Shown: one piece after another, positions 7,563 to 17,497 of the stretch
Position numbering within the stretch: position 1 is the stretch's first letter
How the letters are laid out: each line of letters begins with the position of its first letter
DNA from: Clostridiales bacterium
GTDB taxonomy: Bacteria; Bacillota; Clostridia; Christensenellales; Aristaeellaceae
DNA length: 46,578 bases
Assembly: GCA_012523405.1 (NCBI GenBank)
Contig: JAAYIN010000112.1
Span: forward strand, 1-46,578
Direction of reading: 5' to 3'
Notes under the pieces: model-generated
Told to the model about the DNA's origin: nothing
What the model saw: only the letters and a program-made list of their open reading frames with translations
Databases searched by the model: none
Position numbers and translations under genes: made by a program

Positions 7563-7784
7563 TTAGTTCTTGCTGCGCCACGTAATGCGGCCGCGAGTAA
7601 GATCATATGGCGAAAGCTCGACAGTAACTTTGTCGCCGGGATAGATGCGGATGAAGTTCATACGCATTTTACCCGATATCTGTGCCATGATCCGGTGCCC
7701 GCCGGGGAGCTCCACTTTAAAGTTCGCGTTGGGAAGCGCCTCGATAACCGTGCCTTCCATTTCAATGACATCACTCTTGGACAA
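7563..7784 (-). CDS. infA: Translation initiation factor IF-1
   Basis: A 73-residue S1/OB-fold protein. [21 protein letters not shown] and the core [42 protein letters not shown] are diagnostic of IF-1, which binds the 30S A site during initiation. The start is TTG at 7784: AAGGAGG lies 8 nt upstream, and this gives the family length and (M)SKSDVIE. A nearby ATG is in another frame. The start overlaps the end of the upstream KOW gene by 14 nt, which suggests coupled translation. Confidence 0.96.
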   Translation of the reverse strand: MSKSDVIEMEGTVIEALPNANFKVELPGGHRIMAQISGKMRMNFIRIYPGDKVTVELSPYDLTRGRITWRSKN

Positions 7785-8115
7785 ACGCGCATTCCTCCTT
7801 CTGATTACACGCACATTGCTGTGCGTAAGCAGTTCCTGTTATGTATGCATCTTTGGCAGCCTTCAGCGCCTTGCGAATATCGCCGTCGACGATTGGACCG
7901 CCGCTTTCACCTAATCCACTGACAGGAATCATCAGCGGTAGGACACGCAGGTGTTTGACTTGTTTTTTCTTAGGGGCCTTAAGTGTGCGGTTGTTTCCGT
8001 TGCAAAGGAGCAGATACTGTTCACTAAGCACTTTGGTCACTGCATACCACTGACCCTTGTCGTGTCCCTGTGTGGAAATTACTACATATCCGGGTTTTGA
8101 CGGCAATGCTCTCAC
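7771..8115 (-). CDS. KOW-domain RNA-binding protein (L14e/L27e-like)
   Basis: A 114-residue protein. The first half ([53 protein letters not shown]) has the KOW/L14e-type beta-barrel pattern. The C-terminal half is helical, ending in a Cys-containing tail. Genes of this type sit between map and infA in many Clostridia. The start is GTG at 8115, overlapping the map stop as GTGA with GGAGG 7 nt upstream; the 3' end overlaps infA. RNA or ribosome binding is inferred from fold and context; the role is unknown. Confidence 0.85.
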   Translation of the reverse strand: MRALPSKPGYVVISTQGHDKGQWYAVTKVLSEQYLLLCNGNNRTLKAPKKKQVKHLRVLPLMIPVSGLGESGGPIVDGDIRKALKAAKDAYITGTAYAQQCACNQKEECAFVQE

Positions 8116-8891
8116 TCTTGTTCCTCCGTAAGAACATACCCTGGATAGCTAAAGATTTCAGGCAGACCATGCTCATTGATGGAAATGGTATGCTCGTAGT
8201 GCGAACATATACTACCATCTTCTGTGACAATTGTCCAGCCGTCATCCAGCTCGGCGATATAGCGCTGACCCATGGTGATCATAGGTTCAACCGCTATGGT
8301 CATGCCAGCACGAAGGCGAGTACCATGACCGCATGTGCCATAATTGGGGACGCTAGGGTCCTCATGCATATTACGTCCAATGCCATGCCCTGTTAACTCG
8401 CGAACAACGCCGTATCCGAAGCTTTCGGAATATGTTTGAATTGCATTACCGATATCGCCTAGGCGATTGCCGGCAATGGCTTTACGAATCCCCTTGAAGA
8501 AGCTTTCCTCTGTGACATCAATGAGCTGTTGCTTCTCGGGGGAAATCTTGCCAACACCTACTGTAAAGGCGCTGTCGGATTGCCATCCGTCAAAGATCAA
8601 GCCACAGTCCACAGAAAGCACATCGCCTTCTTTGAGTATGATTTTATCAGAGGGAATCCCGTGAACAACCTCTTCGTTGACAGAGGTGCAAATTGAGGCT
8701 GGAAATCCATTATAATCTAAAAAGGATGGGACTGACTTATGCTTACGAATAAGCTGCTCCGCATACACATCAAGCTCTGCTGTGCTCATCCCAGGTTTGA
8801 TTGCCTCCCGAAGGTGACATAATACATCGTATAGTAGTGCCCCTGATTTTCGCATGCATTCCAGCTGTTGTGCATTCTTTAAATAGATCAT
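8112..8891 (-). CDS. map: Methionine aminopeptidase type I
   Basis: A 259-residue enzyme that removes the N-terminal Met from nascent proteins. All five metal ligands are visible: Asp in VDCGL, Asp in QSDSAFTV, His in TGHGIGRNMHEDP, Glu in AVEPMIT and Glu in HYEHTISI. The substrate His (FPASICTSVNEEVVHG region) is also conserved. It starts at the ATG at 8891, overlapping the adk stop (ATGA), with GAGG upstream. The order adk-map-KOW-infA-rpmJ is the standard Clostridial end of the spc cluster. Confidence 0.97.
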   Translation of the reverse strand: MIYLKNAQQLECMRKSGALLYDVLCHLREAIKPGMSTAELDVYAEQLIRKHKSVPSFLDYNGFPASICTSVNEEVVHGIPSDKIILKEGDVLSVDCGLIFDGWQSDSAFTVGVGKISPEKQQLIDVTEESFFKGIRKAIAGNRLGDIGNAIQTYSESFGYGVVRELTGHGIGRNMHEDPSVPNYGTCGHGTRLRAGMTIAVEPMITMGQRYIAELDDGWTIVTEDGSICSHYEHTISINEHGLPEIFSYPGYVLTEEQE

Positions 8892-9517
8892 CGACTCGCC
8901 TCAAGTGTTTTCATAATATTGTCGCTGATTTCATCCGGTGCTGCATTGGCCTCAATTTTCTTAAGCAATCCAAGCTCAGCATAGAAATCGATTAGCGGCG
9001 CGGTTTTCTGGTGATAGACCTGCAGGCGGCTTAGTACCGTTTCTGCCTTGTCATCATCACGCTGAATTAGTTCAGTGCCATCTGCCTTGCATGTTGTCTG
9101 GTCGCCCAGCATGTTTACATGATAAGGCGCACCACAGGTGGGGCATACTCTGCGTCCACTGAGGCGCTTGACAAGCACTTCATCATCAACATCCAAATCG
9201 ATGCAAACATCGATTTTTGCAATATTACCAAGCTCAGTCGCCTGCTGCACCGTACGGGGAAAGCCGTCTAGGATATATCCCTTTTGGCAATCATCCATAG
9301 CAAGGCGCTCCTTGACAATTGCTATCACAACTTCGTCAGGTACAAGCTGCCCGCCATCCATAAAGGTCTTGGCTAGCATTCCTGTTTCCGTCTTAGCTGC
9401 AATAGCAGAGCGTAGCATATCACCTGTGGAAATCTGGGGAATCCCAAGATTTGCACAAATGATCTGTGCCTGTGTACCCTTACCGGCACCAGGGGGGCCG
9501 AGGAAGATGATGTTCAT
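8888..9517 (-). CDS. adk: Adenylate kinase (zinc-binding LID form)
   Basis: A 209-residue nucleotide kinase making 2 ADP from ATP and AMP. P-loop GPPGAGKGTQ lies at residues 7-16, the AMP site in STGDMLRSAI (about 31-40), and DGFPRT near 84-89. The LID holds CPTC near residues 129-132 and a second pair C-x2-D (CKAD), the Cys3-Asp zinc variant seen in many Gram-positives. An extended -10 promoter lies upstream in the gap after secY, so adk and the genes after it may also be transcribed on their own. Confidence 0.97.
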   Translation of the reverse strand: MNIIFLGPPGAGKGTQAQIICANLGIPQISTGDMLRSAIAAKTETGMLAKTFMDGGQLVPDEVVIAIVKERLAMDDCQKGYILDGFPRTVQQATELGNIAKIDVCIDLDVDDEVLVKRLSGRRVCPTCGAPYHVNMLGDQTTCKADGTELIQRDDDKAETVLSRLQVYHQKTAPLIDFYAELGLLKKIEANAAPDEISDNIMKTLEASR

Positions 9518-9578
9518 ACCGCATTCCTCCTATTTGTGCTGTATCACGGATGAAGGCCGCTAACGCACTGCACGAACC

Positions 9579-9588
9579 ATTATACCAC
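9579..9588 (-). promoter_or_regulatory. Possible internal extended -10 promoter before adk
   Basis: Minus strand TGG-TATAAT (TATAAT at 9584-9579) in the 134-nt secY-adk gap, with a poor -35. It could drive adk-map-KOW-infA-rpmJ separately. Confidence 0.4.
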
Positions 9589-9651
9589 AAACGCGGTACA
9601 TGTGCCAGTGCCGTGCGTCAACGGCTCATCATTCGTCGGTTAACGCTTTAC

Positions 9652-10947
9652 TTAGGAGATTGTGTCGTAGTTACGGCTAACCAGCAGGTCGTCGAGCTGA
9701 CGCTTTGTCTCAAGCACTACACTAACTGCGATTAACAAGCTGCTAGCAGCAAAGGGAATCGTGGTCTTTAGACCCATGGTTAGCAGTGAAGGTACAGTTG
9801 CCAGTACGGCGAGGAACAATGCCGCAAACAAAGTTAGACGGCTGTTGATGCGCTTGAGGTAATCCGAAGTAGGCTTACCGGGACGCACGGACGGGATTGC
9901 ACCGCCCTGTTGCTGGATATTCTTGGACATTTCATCCGGTTGGAACGAAATGGAAGAATAGAAGTACGTAAATGCAACGATGAGCAGTGCTGTGATAAGA
10001 AGATACCACGGGCTGGTGCTGCTCATATAGCGTGCCCACCAAATATATGCTGAGCTATCGGTGCCACCAACCAGCTGGATGATGGTGCCGGGGAACGCCA
10101 TGAAAGAATAAGCGAAGATGAGCGGAAGCACGCCAACGCTAACGACCTTCATGGGGATAATGCTGCTTTGACCACCGTACATTTTACGGCCTGATACGCG
10201 CTTAGCGAAGTGCACGTTAATACGGCGCACGCCAAGGTCAACGAAAGTCACAACGACGATCATGACAAGTGCTGCAAACAGCACTGCAATCAGGGTAATC
10301 CAAGGTGTCAGCGAGGTCGCCTTGAACGCTTCGGTGAACAAACCGCTAATGCCGATGAAAAGGTTGGAAATAATACCTGCAAAGATAAGCAGTGAGATAC
10401 CATTACCAATGCCCTTTTCGGTGATACGCTCACCAATCCACATAGCAAGTGCAGTACCGCCAGCCATGCTCACGCCGACTAGGACAGTATTGAACCAACC
10501 AGCCTTGATATAACCAAGACCTGCAACCAGACCAATGGCCTGGACAACAGCTAGACCAACCGTTACATAGCGGGTAATCTGAGCGATTTTCTTCTGTCCG
10601 TCGGGGCCGCTCTTTTGCAAACGCTCAAGTGCGGGGATCGCAATGGTCAGAAGCTGCATGATAATGGATGAGTTGATGTAGGGGGTAATACCCATGGCCA
10701 TGATGGTCATGTTGGTAAAGTTACCGCCGGTCATCATATTAACCAAATCAAGCAGTGGAAGAGTGCTCGTGCCGAGGGCTGCCTGCACGCGGGCGTAATC
10801 TACGCCAGGTGCAGGGATCACGCCTACTAGACGGAATACAACGAGCATGAAGAAAGTGTAGATGAGCTTCTTGCGAATATCGTCTACCTTCCATGCATTA
10901 CGAAGTGATTGTACTACGCCTACTTTGTTGGTAGGTTTCTTAGCCAT
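9652..10947 (-). CDS. secY: Protein translocase subunit SecY
   Basis: A 431-residue integral membrane protein with ten expected helices, the pore of the Sec translocon. The start MAKKPTNKVGVVQSLRNAWKVDDIRKKLIYTFFMLVVFRLVGVIPAPGVD matches the family; MTGGNFTNMTIMAMGITPYINSSIIMQLL marks the plug/TM2 region; the C6-type cytosolic loop has FQPDEMSKNIQQQGG.IPSVRPGKPT. It is 1 nt from rplO and belongs to the spc cluster as usual. A 134-nt gap to adk follows. Confidence 0.98.
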   Translation of the reverse strand: MAKKPTNKVGVVQSLRNAWKVDDIRKKLIYTFFMLVVFRLVGVIPAPGVDYARVQAALGTSTLPLLDLVNMMTGGNFTNMTIMAMGITPYINSSIIMQLLTIAIPALERLQKSGPDGQKKIAQITRYVTVGLAVVQAIGLVAGLGYIKAGWFNTVLVGVSMAGGTALAMWIGERITEKGIGNGISLLIFAGIISNLFIGISGLFTEAFKATSLTPWITLIAVLFAALVMIVVVTFVDLGVRRINVHFAKRVSGRKMYGGQSSIIPMKVVSVGVLPLIFAYSFMAFPGTIIQLVGGTDSSAYIWWARYMSSTSPWYLLITALLIVAFTYFYSSISFQPDEMSKNIQQQGGAIPSVRPGKPTSDYLKRINSRLTLFAALFLAVLATVPSLLTMGLKTTIPFAASSLLIAVSVVLETKRQLDDLLVSRNYDTIS

Positions 10948-10948
10948 A

Positions 10949-11389
10949 TCACTTCACCTCGGCTTTCCCGCCCAGGGCCTCAATCTTTTGCTTAGCCGTT
11001 TCTGTGAATTTCGCGGCCTGAACGGTGAGCTGTTTGGTCAGTTCACCATCGCCTAGGATCTTCACACCATCAAGAGTCTTCTTGACGATACGGGCTTCCT
11101 TTAGCATAGCAACCGTAACAACGGTGCCATTTTCAAATACTTCTAGTTCGCTTACGTTTACCGTTGCATATTCCGTACGGAAGATGTTGGTAAAGCCCTT
11201 CTTAGGCACGCGACGATAGAGAGGCATTTGACCGCCTTCAAATCCCGGACGCTTGCCACCGCCGGAGCGAGCTTTGGCGCCCTTATGACCTTTACCGGAG
11301 GTTTTACCCAGACCGGAACCCGAACCTCTACCGAGGCGCTTGGGCGCGGTGGTGGATCCTGCGGCGGGTCCTAACTCGTGCAGTTTCAT
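10949..11389 (-). CDS. rplO: Ribosomal protein L15
   Basis: A 146-residue large-subunit protein. The Gly/Lys/Arg-rich N-terminus with [20 protein letters not shown] and the block [21 protein letters not shown] are diagnostic of uL15. GGAGGG precedes the ATG. It sits between rpmD and secY in canonical spc order. Standard length, no oddities. Confidence 0.98.
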   Translation of the reverse strand: MKLHELGPAAGSTTAPKRLGRGSGSGLGKTSGKGHKGAKARSGGGKRPGFEGGQMPLYRRVPKKGFTNIFRTEYATVNVSELEVFENGTVVTVAMLKEARIVKKTLDGVKILGDGELTKQLTVQAAKFTETAKQKIEALGGKAEVK

Positions 11390-11402
11390 TGGGTTTCCCT
11401 CC

Positions 11403-11585
11403 TCAGTCCTTGATTTCTTGCACGTCGATCATGTGCTTCACGCGGAAGATTTGTCCACGAATGCAGGCATTATCTTCCTTGACAACAGTCTGACCGATCT
11501 TACGAAGACCTAGTGCAGCCACGGTGTCTTTGTGAACTTGCAGGCTGGAGATCGGCGACTTTTTCAGTGTGATTTGATACTTCAT
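11403..11585 (-). CDS. rpmD: Ribosomal protein L30
   Basis: A 60-residue protein beginning [34 protein letters not shown], the typical short bacterial uL30. It lies 14 nt after rpsE and 13 nt before rplO, in canonical order. GGAGG lies upstream of the ATG at 11585. Confidence 0.97.
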   Translation of the reverse strand: MKYQITLKKSPISSLQVHKDTVAALGLRKIGQTVVKEDNACIRGQIFRVKHMIDVQEIKD

Positions 11586-11599
11586 TTTCGTCGTCCTCC

Positions 11600-12097
11600 T
11601 TAGCCTAGAATTTCTTCTACGGTCTTGCCGCGCATCTTAGCAACCTGCTCAGCGCTGCGCAACATACCAAGACCCGCAATTGTGGCCTTAACCGTATTAA
11701 TTTTATTGCTTGAGCCATAGCTCTTTGTGCGGATGTTCTTAACACCTGCTAGCTCCAGCACTGCACGAGCAGCGCCGCCGGCGATAACGCCTGTACCTTC
11801 GGGAGCTGGCAAGAGAACAACCTTGCTTGTGCCAAAACGGCCGATAACCTCGTGTGGAATCGAAGTGTCAAGTAGCGGCACAGACACTAGATGCTTCTTA
11901 GCATCTTCAGTGCCCTTACGGATAGCTTCAGAAATTTCTGCAGCTTTACCCATGCCTGCGCCAACACGACCATTCTCATCGCCAACTACAACCAAAGCGG
12001 AAAAGCGGAAATTACGACCGCCCTTAACAACCTTGGTAACGCGGTTGACGGCAACGAGCTTCTCTTTGAATTCGCTGACCTGTTCCATGCGTTGCAT
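11600..12097 (-). CDS. rpsE: Ribosomal protein S5
   Basis: A 165-residue small-subunit protein involved in decoding fidelity. The N-terminal dsRBD-like domain has [24 protein letters not shown]; the C-terminal domain holds [49 protein letters not shown] is 8 nt before the first ATG (MQRMEQ), so that start is preferred over the internal Met. Canonical spc position. Confidence 0.98.
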   Translation of the reverse strand: MQRMEQVSEFKEKLVAVNRVTKVVKGGRNFRFSALVVVGDENGRVGAGMGKAAEISEAIRKGTEDAKKHLVSVPLLDTSIPHEVIGRFGTSKVVLLPAPEGTGVIAGGAARAVLELAGVKNIRTKSYGSSNKINTVKATIAGLGMLRSAEQVAKMRGKTVEEILG

Positions 12098-12114
12098 GCG
12101 TTTGTCCTCCTTAC

Positions 12115-12483
12115 TTAGAATTGAAGTCCGGCTTCACGAGCACTGTCTGCCAGAACTGCGACACGGCCTGTATAAACATAGCCTGCGCGGTCAAACACGA
12201 CTTTCTTATAGCCCGCTTCGGACGCACGCTCGGCAATTAGCTTGCCAACGATCTTGGCAGCGCCCTTCTTGTCGGTATCTTTGAGCTGCGCTAGGACGTC
12301 CTTCTCCTGCGTGGAGGCGGAAGCCAAGGTAACACCCTTGGTGTCGTCAATTAACTGCGCATAGATATTGTTGAGGCTGCGGTATACGCACAGACGCGGC
12401 ATTTCCGGGGTGCCGCTAATCTTTTTACGAACACGAGCATGGCGCATCTTGCGGTCTGCATTGCGATCATTTGTTTTAAACAT
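12115..12483 (-). CDS. rplR: Ribosomal protein L18
   Basis: A 122-residue 5S rRNA-binding protein. Key blocks are [34 protein letters not shown] and the end [28 protein letters not shown], typical of uL18. It lies between rplF and rpsE with short gaps. Standard length. Confidence 0.98.
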   Translation of the reverse strand: MFKTNDRNADRKMRHARVRKKISGTPEMPRLCVYRSLNNIYAQLIDDTKGVTLASASTQEKDVLAQLKDTDKKGAAKIVGKLIAERASEAGYKKVVFDRAGYVYTGRVAVLADSAREAGLQF

Positions 12484-12502
12484 TTGCGTTCACTCCCTTC
12501 AA

Positions 12503-13045
12503 TTATTTACCGGTCTTACCAACCTTACGGCGGATAACTTCGTCAGCGTACTTGATGCCCTTGCCCAGATAGGGTTCGGGAGGACGTACGGCGCGAATAT
12601 CAGCTGCTAGATTGCCAACTACCTGCTTGTTGATGCCTTTTACAGCAATATGTGTCTGATCAGGTGTTTCGAAGGTAACACCTTCGGGTGCATCAAAGGC
12701 TACGGGGTGAGAATAACCGACGTTTAGTGTCAGCTTCTTACCGCCTTCTGATGCAGCGCGATAACCGGTGCCAACGAGCACCAGATTTTTTTGGAACCCA
12801 GCCGTTACGCCGACTACCATATTGTTTACTAGGCTACGGTACAAACCGTGCATAGAACGATTAGCCTTAGCGTCATCGGGACGTTCGATGGTGAGGATGC
12901 CATTATCCTGCTTTACGGTGATGTTCTTGTTAACCGCCTGTGAAAGGGTACCGTTGGGGCCCTTTACTACTACGGTGTTATTATCATCAACCGTTACCGT
13001 CACGCCCGCGGGGACTGTGATCGGAAGTCTTCCGATTCTAGACAT
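12503..13045 (-). CDS. rplF: Ribosomal protein L6
   Basis: A 180-residue large-subunit protein near the sarcin-ricin loop. It opens [17 protein letters not shown] and ends with the conserved [31 protein letters not shown]. The two alpha/beta repeats are intact. Canonical position between rpsH and rplR. Confidence 0.98.
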   Translation of the reverse strand: MSRIGRLPITVPAGVTVTVDDNNTVVVKGPNGTLSQAVNKNITVKQDNGILTIERPDDAKANRSMHGLYRSLVNNMVVGVTAGFQKNLVLVGTGYRAASEGGKKLTLNVGYSHPVAFDAPEGVTFETPDQTHIAVKGINKQVVGNLAADIRAVRPPEPYLGKGIKYADEVIRRKVGKTGK

Positions 13046-13073
13046 TGTCTTACACCTCCATTGCGTGTCGGTT

Positions 13074-13475
13074 TTACCAGATATAGGCGAGAACCTCGCC
13101 GCCGATCATTTCTTTACGGGCTGCCTTATCAGTCATCAAACCTTTACTGGTCGAGATGATGGCAATACCCAATCCACCCAATACCTTGGGCAGTTCCTCA
13201 GAGCGAGCATACACACGCAGGCCAGGCTTGGAGATGCGCTTCAAGCCGGCAATCACTGGCTGTTGCTTGCCGTTGACATATTTTAGGACGATCTTGATGC
13301 TACCCTGCGGGCCGTCATCAATAAAATCGACCGATTTAACATAACCTTCCGCTAAGAGAATCTTAGCGATTGACTTTTTTGCATTGCTCGCTGGCATAAC
13401 GACTACGTCATGCTTCGCGACCTGAGCGTTGCGGATGCGGGTCAGCATATCGGCGATGGGATCATTCACAACCAT
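13074..13475 (-). CDS. rpsH: Ribosomal protein S8
   Basis: A 133-residue 16S rRNA-binding protein. The start [22 protein letters not shown] and the C-terminal [33 protein letters not shown] are diagnostic of uS8. GGAGG lies 7 nt before the ATG at 13475. In E. coli S8 represses the spc operon, but no S8 site was identified here. Confidence 0.98.
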   Translation of the reverse strand: MVVNDPIADMLTRIRNAQVAKHDVVVMPASNAKKSIAKILLAEGYVKSVDFIDDGPQGSIKIVLKYVNGKQQPVIAGLKRISKPGLRVYARSEELPKVLGGLGIAIISTSKGLMTDKAARKEMIGGEVLAYIW

Positions 13476-13504
13476 GATGGAACCTCCTTCCGTTCTTTAC
13501 CCGC

Positions 13505-13690
13505 TTACCAACTGGCTTTGCGGACACCGGGGATTTGGCCCTTGTAGGCCAGCTCTCTAAAGCAAATACGGCAGACGCCATACTTGCGTAGCACCGAGTG
13601 CGGGCGGCCGCAGAGGCGGCAGCGTGTGTAAGCACGGGTGGAGAACTTAGGCGTCTTTGCCTGCTTAATTTTCAAACTCGTTTTTGCCAT
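13505..13690 (-). CDS. rpsZ: Ribosomal protein S14 type Z
   Basis: A 61-residue short form of uS14 with the zinc ligands C24, C27, C40 and C43 (CRLC and CRIC). This is the C+ type usual in Gram-positives. It lies between rplE and rpsH. The C-terminal [11 protein letters not shown] is the family end. Confidence 0.98.
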   Translation of the reverse strand: MAKTSLKIKQAKTPKFSTRAYTRCRLCGRPHSVLRKYGVCRICFRELAYKGQIPGVRKASW

Positions 13691-13715
13691 GATATTTTAT
13701 CTCCCTTCCCTTTGC

Positions 13716-14273
13716 TTAATCTGCTTGTACGTTTGCATAGGGCATGCCCAGCAAACGAAGCAATTCTCTGCACTCCTCGTCGGTCTGTGCCGATGTGACG
13801 AAAACCATTTCCATGCCGCGAATCTTATCCACTTTATCGTATTCGATTTCAGGGAAGAGCAGCTGTTCTTTGATTCCCAAGCTGTAGTTACCACGACCGT
13901 CAAAGGCCTTGATGCTTACGCCACGGAAGTCACGAACGCGGGGAAGAGCGATGTTAACCAGCTTATCCATGAACTGCTCCATGCGCTCGCCACGAAGAGT
14001 CACCTTCGCGCCGACGGACATGCCTTCACGCAATTTGAAGTTAGCGATGGACTTGCGGGCCTTGGTGATCACTGGCTTTTGGCCTGTGATCAATGCGAGC
14101 TCTGCAACTGCGATTTCGAGTGCCTTAGGGTTGTCTTTGCAATCGCCAAGACCCATGTTCACTACGATTTTCGCAAGCTTTGGAACCTGCATGCCGTTTT
14201 TATAGCCGAATTTCTGCACTAAGGCAGGCACGACTTCAGATTTATACTTCTCTTTTAAACGAGTAGTTGCCAT
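13716..14273 (-). CDS. rplE: Ribosomal protein L5
   Basis: A 185-residue 5S rRNA-binding protein. [44 protein letters not shown] and the block [22 protein letters not shown] are diagnostic of uL5. Canonical position between rplX and rpsZ; ribosome binding site upstream. Confidence 0.98.
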   Translation of the reverse strand: MATTRLKEKYKSEVVPALVQKFGYKNGMQVPKLAKIVVNMGLGDCKDNPKALEIAVAELALITGQKPVITKARKSIANFKLREGMSVGAKVTLRGERMEQFMDKLVNIALPRVRDFRGVSIKAFDGRGNYSLGIKEQLLFPEIEYDKVDKIRGMEMVFVTSAQTDEECRELLRLLGMPYANVQAD

Positions 14274-14287
14274 TTGCCATGCCCTCC

Positions 14288-14653
14288 TTAATCAATGTCC
14301 GCTTTGCAACGCTTGCAAACACGTACATTTGTTTTTTTCTGTGTGCCATCCTCGCGTGTCTCAACGTCAATGCGATGAGCAATGCGGGTAGCTTTGCCGC
14401 ACTTGGGGCAGATGAGCATTACGTTGGAAGCGTCAATAGCACGCTCCTTTTGGTAAATGCCACCAGCTTGACCCTGGCGACGGGATTTTTGGTGCTTGGT
14501 GACGTATGCAACGCCCTCAACGATCACCTTGTTTACCTTGGGTAATACGGTCAGAATCTTGCCCTGCTTTCCCTTGATGGCTTTATCGCCAGTCGCGGGT
14601 CCGGAGATGACAACGACCTGATCGTTCTTTTTCACATGAACCTTCGTAATCAT
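14288..14653 (-). CDS. rplX: Ribosomal protein L24 with C-terminal Cys-pair tail
   Basis: A 121-residue protein. The KOW motif lies in the first 40 residues ([42 protein letters not shown]). The longer C-terminus carries CPKC near residues 94-97 and CKRC near 114-117, a small zinc-ribbon-like tail seen in many Clostridial L24 proteins. It acts early in 50S assembly. Order rplN-rplX-rplE is canonical. Confidence 0.97.
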   Translation of the reverse strand: MITKVHVKKNDQVVVISGPATGDKAIKGKQGKILTVLPKVNKVIVEGVAYVTKHQKSRRQGQAGGIYQKERAIDASNVMLICPKCGKATRIAHRIDVETREDGTQKKTNVRVCKRCKADID

Positions 14654-14667
14654 TTGTCAATCCTCCA

Positions 14668-15036
14668 TTACAGCACTTCGGGAGCGAGCGAAACGATTTT
14701 CATGAAATCCTTATCGCGAAGCTCACGGGCTACTGGTCCAAAAATACGGGTGCCTTTGGGCATCCTTGCATCGTTGATAATAACAGCTGCGTTATCGTCA
14801 AAACGAATGTAGCTGCCATCGGGGCGGCGTCTTGGCTTGCGTACACGCACAATAACTGCCTTAACAACCTCGCCCTTTTTCACGCTGCCACCGGGGTTCG
14901 CGCTTTTGACGCTGGCCACGATCACGTCGCCGATGGAACCATCGCGGCGGAAGGAACCGCCAAGCACGCGGATGCACATGATTTCCTTGGCGCCGGAATT
15001 ATCGGCTACCTTAAGTCGCGTTTGCGGCTGGATCAT
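14668..15036 (-). CDS. rplN: Ribosomal protein L14
   Basis: A 122-residue protein, the invariant family length, beginning [28 protein letters not shown] and ending [14 protein letters not shown]. It forms an inter-subunit bridge. An unusually long gap of 118 nt separates it from rpsQ upstream. Confidence 0.98.
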   Translation of the reverse strand: MIQPQTRLKVADNSGAKEIMCIRVLGGSFRRDGSIGDVIVASVKSANPGGSVKKGEVVKAVIVRVRKPRRRPDGSYIRFDDNAAVIINDARMPKGTRIFGPVARELRDKDFMKIVSLAPEVL

Positions 15037-15154
15037 ACGGTTTTTCCTCCTTATCGGAATCGGGAAGCAAAAGCTTTCCCTTGAATATGTGATGGAGCGC
15101 TCATCATCAGTCGGGCAATCAACTGCCGCTTACCACCGATGAGAGCCGGGCCAT
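15037..15154 (-). promoter_or_regulatory. 118-nt rplN-rpsQ gap with nested dyads (candidate leader)
   Basis: On the minus strand it holds GGCA...TGCC around GTTGAT, an outer CTCATC/GATGAG pair, and GGGAAAGC-TTT-TGCTTCCC before the rplN ribosome binding site. No ORF or good promoter is visible. Neighbouring ribosomal genes here are mostly 10-50 nt apart or overlap. Confidence 0.35.
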
Positions 15155-15415
15155 TTACTTGGCCTTTTCTAGAATTTCGACCAAGCGCCAGCACTTACTG
15201 CGGCTGAGCGGACGGGTTTCCATCACGCGCACGAGGTCACCAATGCCACAAGCATTGCTTTCGTCATGAGCCTTGATCTTGTTGGTCTTGTTCAGAATCT
15301 TGCCATATAAGGGATGACGCACGCGAGTCTTAATTTCAACAACGATGGTCTTATCCATCTTGTCGCTAACTACCTTACCCTCGCGTGTCTTACGAAGTCC
15401 TCTTTGTTCAGACAT
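15155..15415 (-). CDS. rpsQ: Ribosomal protein S17
   Basis: An 86-residue 16S rRNA-binding OB-fold protein. [79 protein letters not shown] covers the full family pattern. Canonical position after rpmC. Confidence 0.98.
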   Translation of the reverse strand: MSEQRGLRKTREGKVVSDKMDKTIVVEIKTRVRHPLYGKILNKTNKIKAHDESNACGIGDLVRVMETRPLSRSKCWRLVEILEKAK

Positions 15416-15460
15416 TGAAGCGGCTGCCTCCTTCTTGAAAGTCTACGCTCATAATGAGCA

Positions 15461-15652
15461 TCAATTTTGTTGCTGTTGACGGAGGATGGTCATGCAGCGA
15501 GCGATATCACGCTTGGTGCTAGTGATGACCATGGTATTTTGCAGCTGGCCAGTAGCAAGCTGGAAACGAAGGTTAAACAGCTCAGCCTTCAGTTCTCCGA
15601 CCTTGTTTTCAAGCTCGGTTTTGTTCATTGATTGAAGCTCTCTTGCCTTCAT
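15461..15652 (-). CDS. rpmC: Ribosomal protein L29
   Basis: A 63-residue two-helix protein near the peptide exit tunnel. [37 protein letters not shown] is diagnostic. Its ATG overlaps the rplP stop (ATGA), which implies coupled translation. Confidence 0.97.
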   Translation of the reverse strand: MKARELQSMNKTELENKVGELKAELFNLRFQLATGQLQNTMVITSTKRDIARCMTILRQQQQN

Positions 15653-16086
15653 TGTGCTTCACCACCCGCTTCAATTTTTCCCTCACGTTTGAGGAATTTG
15701 GTCTTGATGGGGAGCTTGTGGGATGCAAGACGAAGTGCTTCGCGTGCAACCTCTTCGGAAACTCCCTTGATTTCAAAGAGCACACGGCCAGGTTTTACAA
15801 CCGCTACCCAGTACTCAGGGGAACCTTTACCGCTACCCATGCGGGTCTCGGCGGGCTTTTCGGTGACGGGCTTGTCAGGGAAGATCTTGATCCAAACCTG
15901 ACCACCACGCTTGGTATAGCGAGTGAGCGCAATACGGGCAGCTTCGATCTGCTGACTGGTAATCCAGCTTGGCTCGGTGGCAACAAGGCCGTAATCACCA
16001 TAGGCAAGGAAGTTGCCTCGCAAGGCCTTGCCCTTCATGCGGCCGCGGAAAACGCGACGACGCTTGACTCTCTTGGGCATCAACAT
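15649..16086 (-). CDS. rplP: Ribosomal protein L16
   Basis: A 145-residue large-subunit protein near the A-site t[25 protein letters not shown] and [26 protein letters not shown] are diagnostic of uL16. GGAGG is 10 nt before the first ATG (MLMPK), so that start is chosen over the second Met. It overlaps rpmC by 4 nt and follows rpsC by 3 nt. Confidence 0.98.
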   Translation of the reverse strand: MLMPKRVKRRRVFRGRMKGKALRGNFLAYGDYGLVATEPSWITSQQIEAARIALTRYTKRGGQVWIKIFPDKPVTEKPAETRMGSGKGSPEYWVAVVKPGRVLFEIKGVSEEVAREALRLASHKLPIKTKFLKREGKIEAGGEAQ

Positions 16087-16089
16087 AGC

Positions 16090-16764
16090 TTATTTGCCTC
16101 CTTCGGTATTGGCGGCGACCGGCGCTTTCTTAGGCTTGGGGAGCTTTTGTCCCTTGTATACCCAGACTTTGACGCCCAAACGGCCAAATGTGGTCTTGGC
16201 TTCTGCAAAGCCATAGTCAATATCAGCGCGAAGGGTTTGCAGGGGAATGGAGCCCTCATGGTAGTGCTCGACACGTGCAATATCTGCACCGCCCAAACGA
16301 CCACTTACTTGGGTCTTGATTCCCTTTGCGCCCGAGCGCATTGCGCGTTGAAGACTCTGCTTCATTGCACGACGGAAGGAGATACGCTTTTCCAGCTGCT
16401 GAGCGATGTTCTCTGCAACGAGTTGTGCGCAGGTGTCAGGCACCTTGATCTCCATAATGTTGATATTGGCAGGACGTCCCAAGAAAGCCTCGATGTTCTT
16501 CTTGAGTGCCTCGATGCCGGAACCACCACGGCCAATGATCATGCCGGGTTTTGCTGTGAAAATATTGATTGTAACGCGGTTGGCACTGCGTTCAATGTCA
16601 ATGTGACTAATGCCGGTGGAATAATACTTATTCTTAAGCATTTCGCGAAGCTTGTAATCCTCAACGAGGTTATTCGCGAAATCCTTTTTGCCGGCGTACC
16701 AGCGGGTGCTCCAATTAAAGATAACGCCAACTCGAGCACCGTGGGGATTTACTTTCTGACCCAT
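16090..16764 (-). CDS. rpsC: Ribosomal protein S3
   Basis: A 224-residue protein at the mRNA entry channel. It opens [15 protein letters not shown], and the KH domain has [24 protein letters not shown] preceded by [16 protein letters not shown]. The C-terminal domain [31 protein letters not shown] is complete. Canonical order rplV-rpsC-rplP. Confidence 0.98.
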   Translation of the reverse strand: MGQKVNPHGARVGVIFNWSTRWYAGKKDFANNLVEDYKLREMLKNKYYSTGISHIDIERSANRVTINIFTAKPGMIIGRGGSGIEALKKNIEAFLGRPANINIMEIKVPDTCAQLVAENIAQQLEKRISFRRAMKQSLQRAMRSGAKGIKTQVSGRLGGADIARVEHYHEGSIPLQTLRADIDYGFAEAKTTFGRLGVKVWVYKGQKLPKPKKAPVAANTEGGK

Positions 16765-16782
16765 TGATAAACCTCCCTTGGA

Positions 16783-17166
16783 TTACTTCTGGTCTAGCAC
16801 CACATGAATGTGACTGGTGCGCTTTAGGATGGGTGATGCACTGCCGCGTGAGCGAGCAATGAAGCGCTTCAGCGTGGGGCCAGGATTGGCATACACTTCT
16901 GCGACGTAGAGGGACTTGCGATCCATCTCGTTATTGTTAACAGCATTTGCGATGGCGCTGCTTAGGAGCTTGCTCACGACTGGAGCGGCCGCCTTGGGTG
17001 TGTACATCAGGATGGCGAGAGCGTCATCCACGTTCTTGCCGCGGATCAGATCGATGACGATCTTCACCTTGCGGGAAGAGATGCGCACATACATTGCATG
17101 GGCGGACGGACGAGTATCGCGGGCTGCCATGTGTGCCTGTGCCTTCTTCTGGGAATTGGTTGCCAT
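16783..17166 (-). CDS. rplV: Ribosomal protein L22
   Basis: A 127-residue exit-tunnel protein. [28 protein letters not shown] and the C-terminal [29 protein letters not shown] are diagnostic of uL22. The N-terminus is about ten residues longer than in E. coli, which is common in Clostridia. Confidence 0.98.
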   Translation of the reverse strand: MATNSQKKAQAHMAARDTRPSAHAMYVRISSRKVKIVIDLIRGKNVDDALAILMYTPKAAAPVVSKLLSSAIANAVNNNEMDRKSLYVAEVYANPGPTLKRFIARSRGSASPILKRTSHIHVVLDQK

Positions 17167-17185
17167 GGAAACTCACTCCTTCCGC

Positions 17186-17464
17186 TTATCTTTTACCGGT
17201 GGCTTTTTCACCGGCATGTCCACGATATGTCCTCGTGGGGGCGAATTCACCCAATTTATGACCTACCATGTCCTCAGTTACATAGACCGGAACGTGCTTG
17301 CGTCCGTCATGTACAGCGATGGTGTGGCCAACGAAATCCGGGAAGATGGTTGATGTGCGCGACCAAGTCTTGGTCACGGACTTCTTACCGGCATTGTTCA
17401 TCTCAGTAATGCGCTTGAAAAGCACGTCACTTACAAAAGGTCCCTTTTTAATGGAACGACTCAT
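17186..17464 (-). CDS. rpsS: Ribosomal protein S19
   Basis: A 92-residue small-subunit head protein. [19 protein letters not shown] and [51 protein letters not shown] cover the family pattern. Canonical position after rplB. Confidence 0.98.
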   Translation of the reverse strand: MSRSIKKGPFVSDVLFKRITEMNNAGKKSVTKTWSRTSTIFPDFVGHTIAVHDGRKHVPVYVTEDMVGHKLGEFAPTRTYRGHAGEKATGKR

Positions 17465-17497
17465 TGAGAGGCTTCCTCCTTCCTTGGATGTGCAAGC

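Noticed and set aside
15628-16767. A 379-codon plus-strand open frame
   Set aside because: It lies opposite rplP and rpsC, which are complete and unmistakable; it is the antisense frame of GC-rich ribosomal genes.
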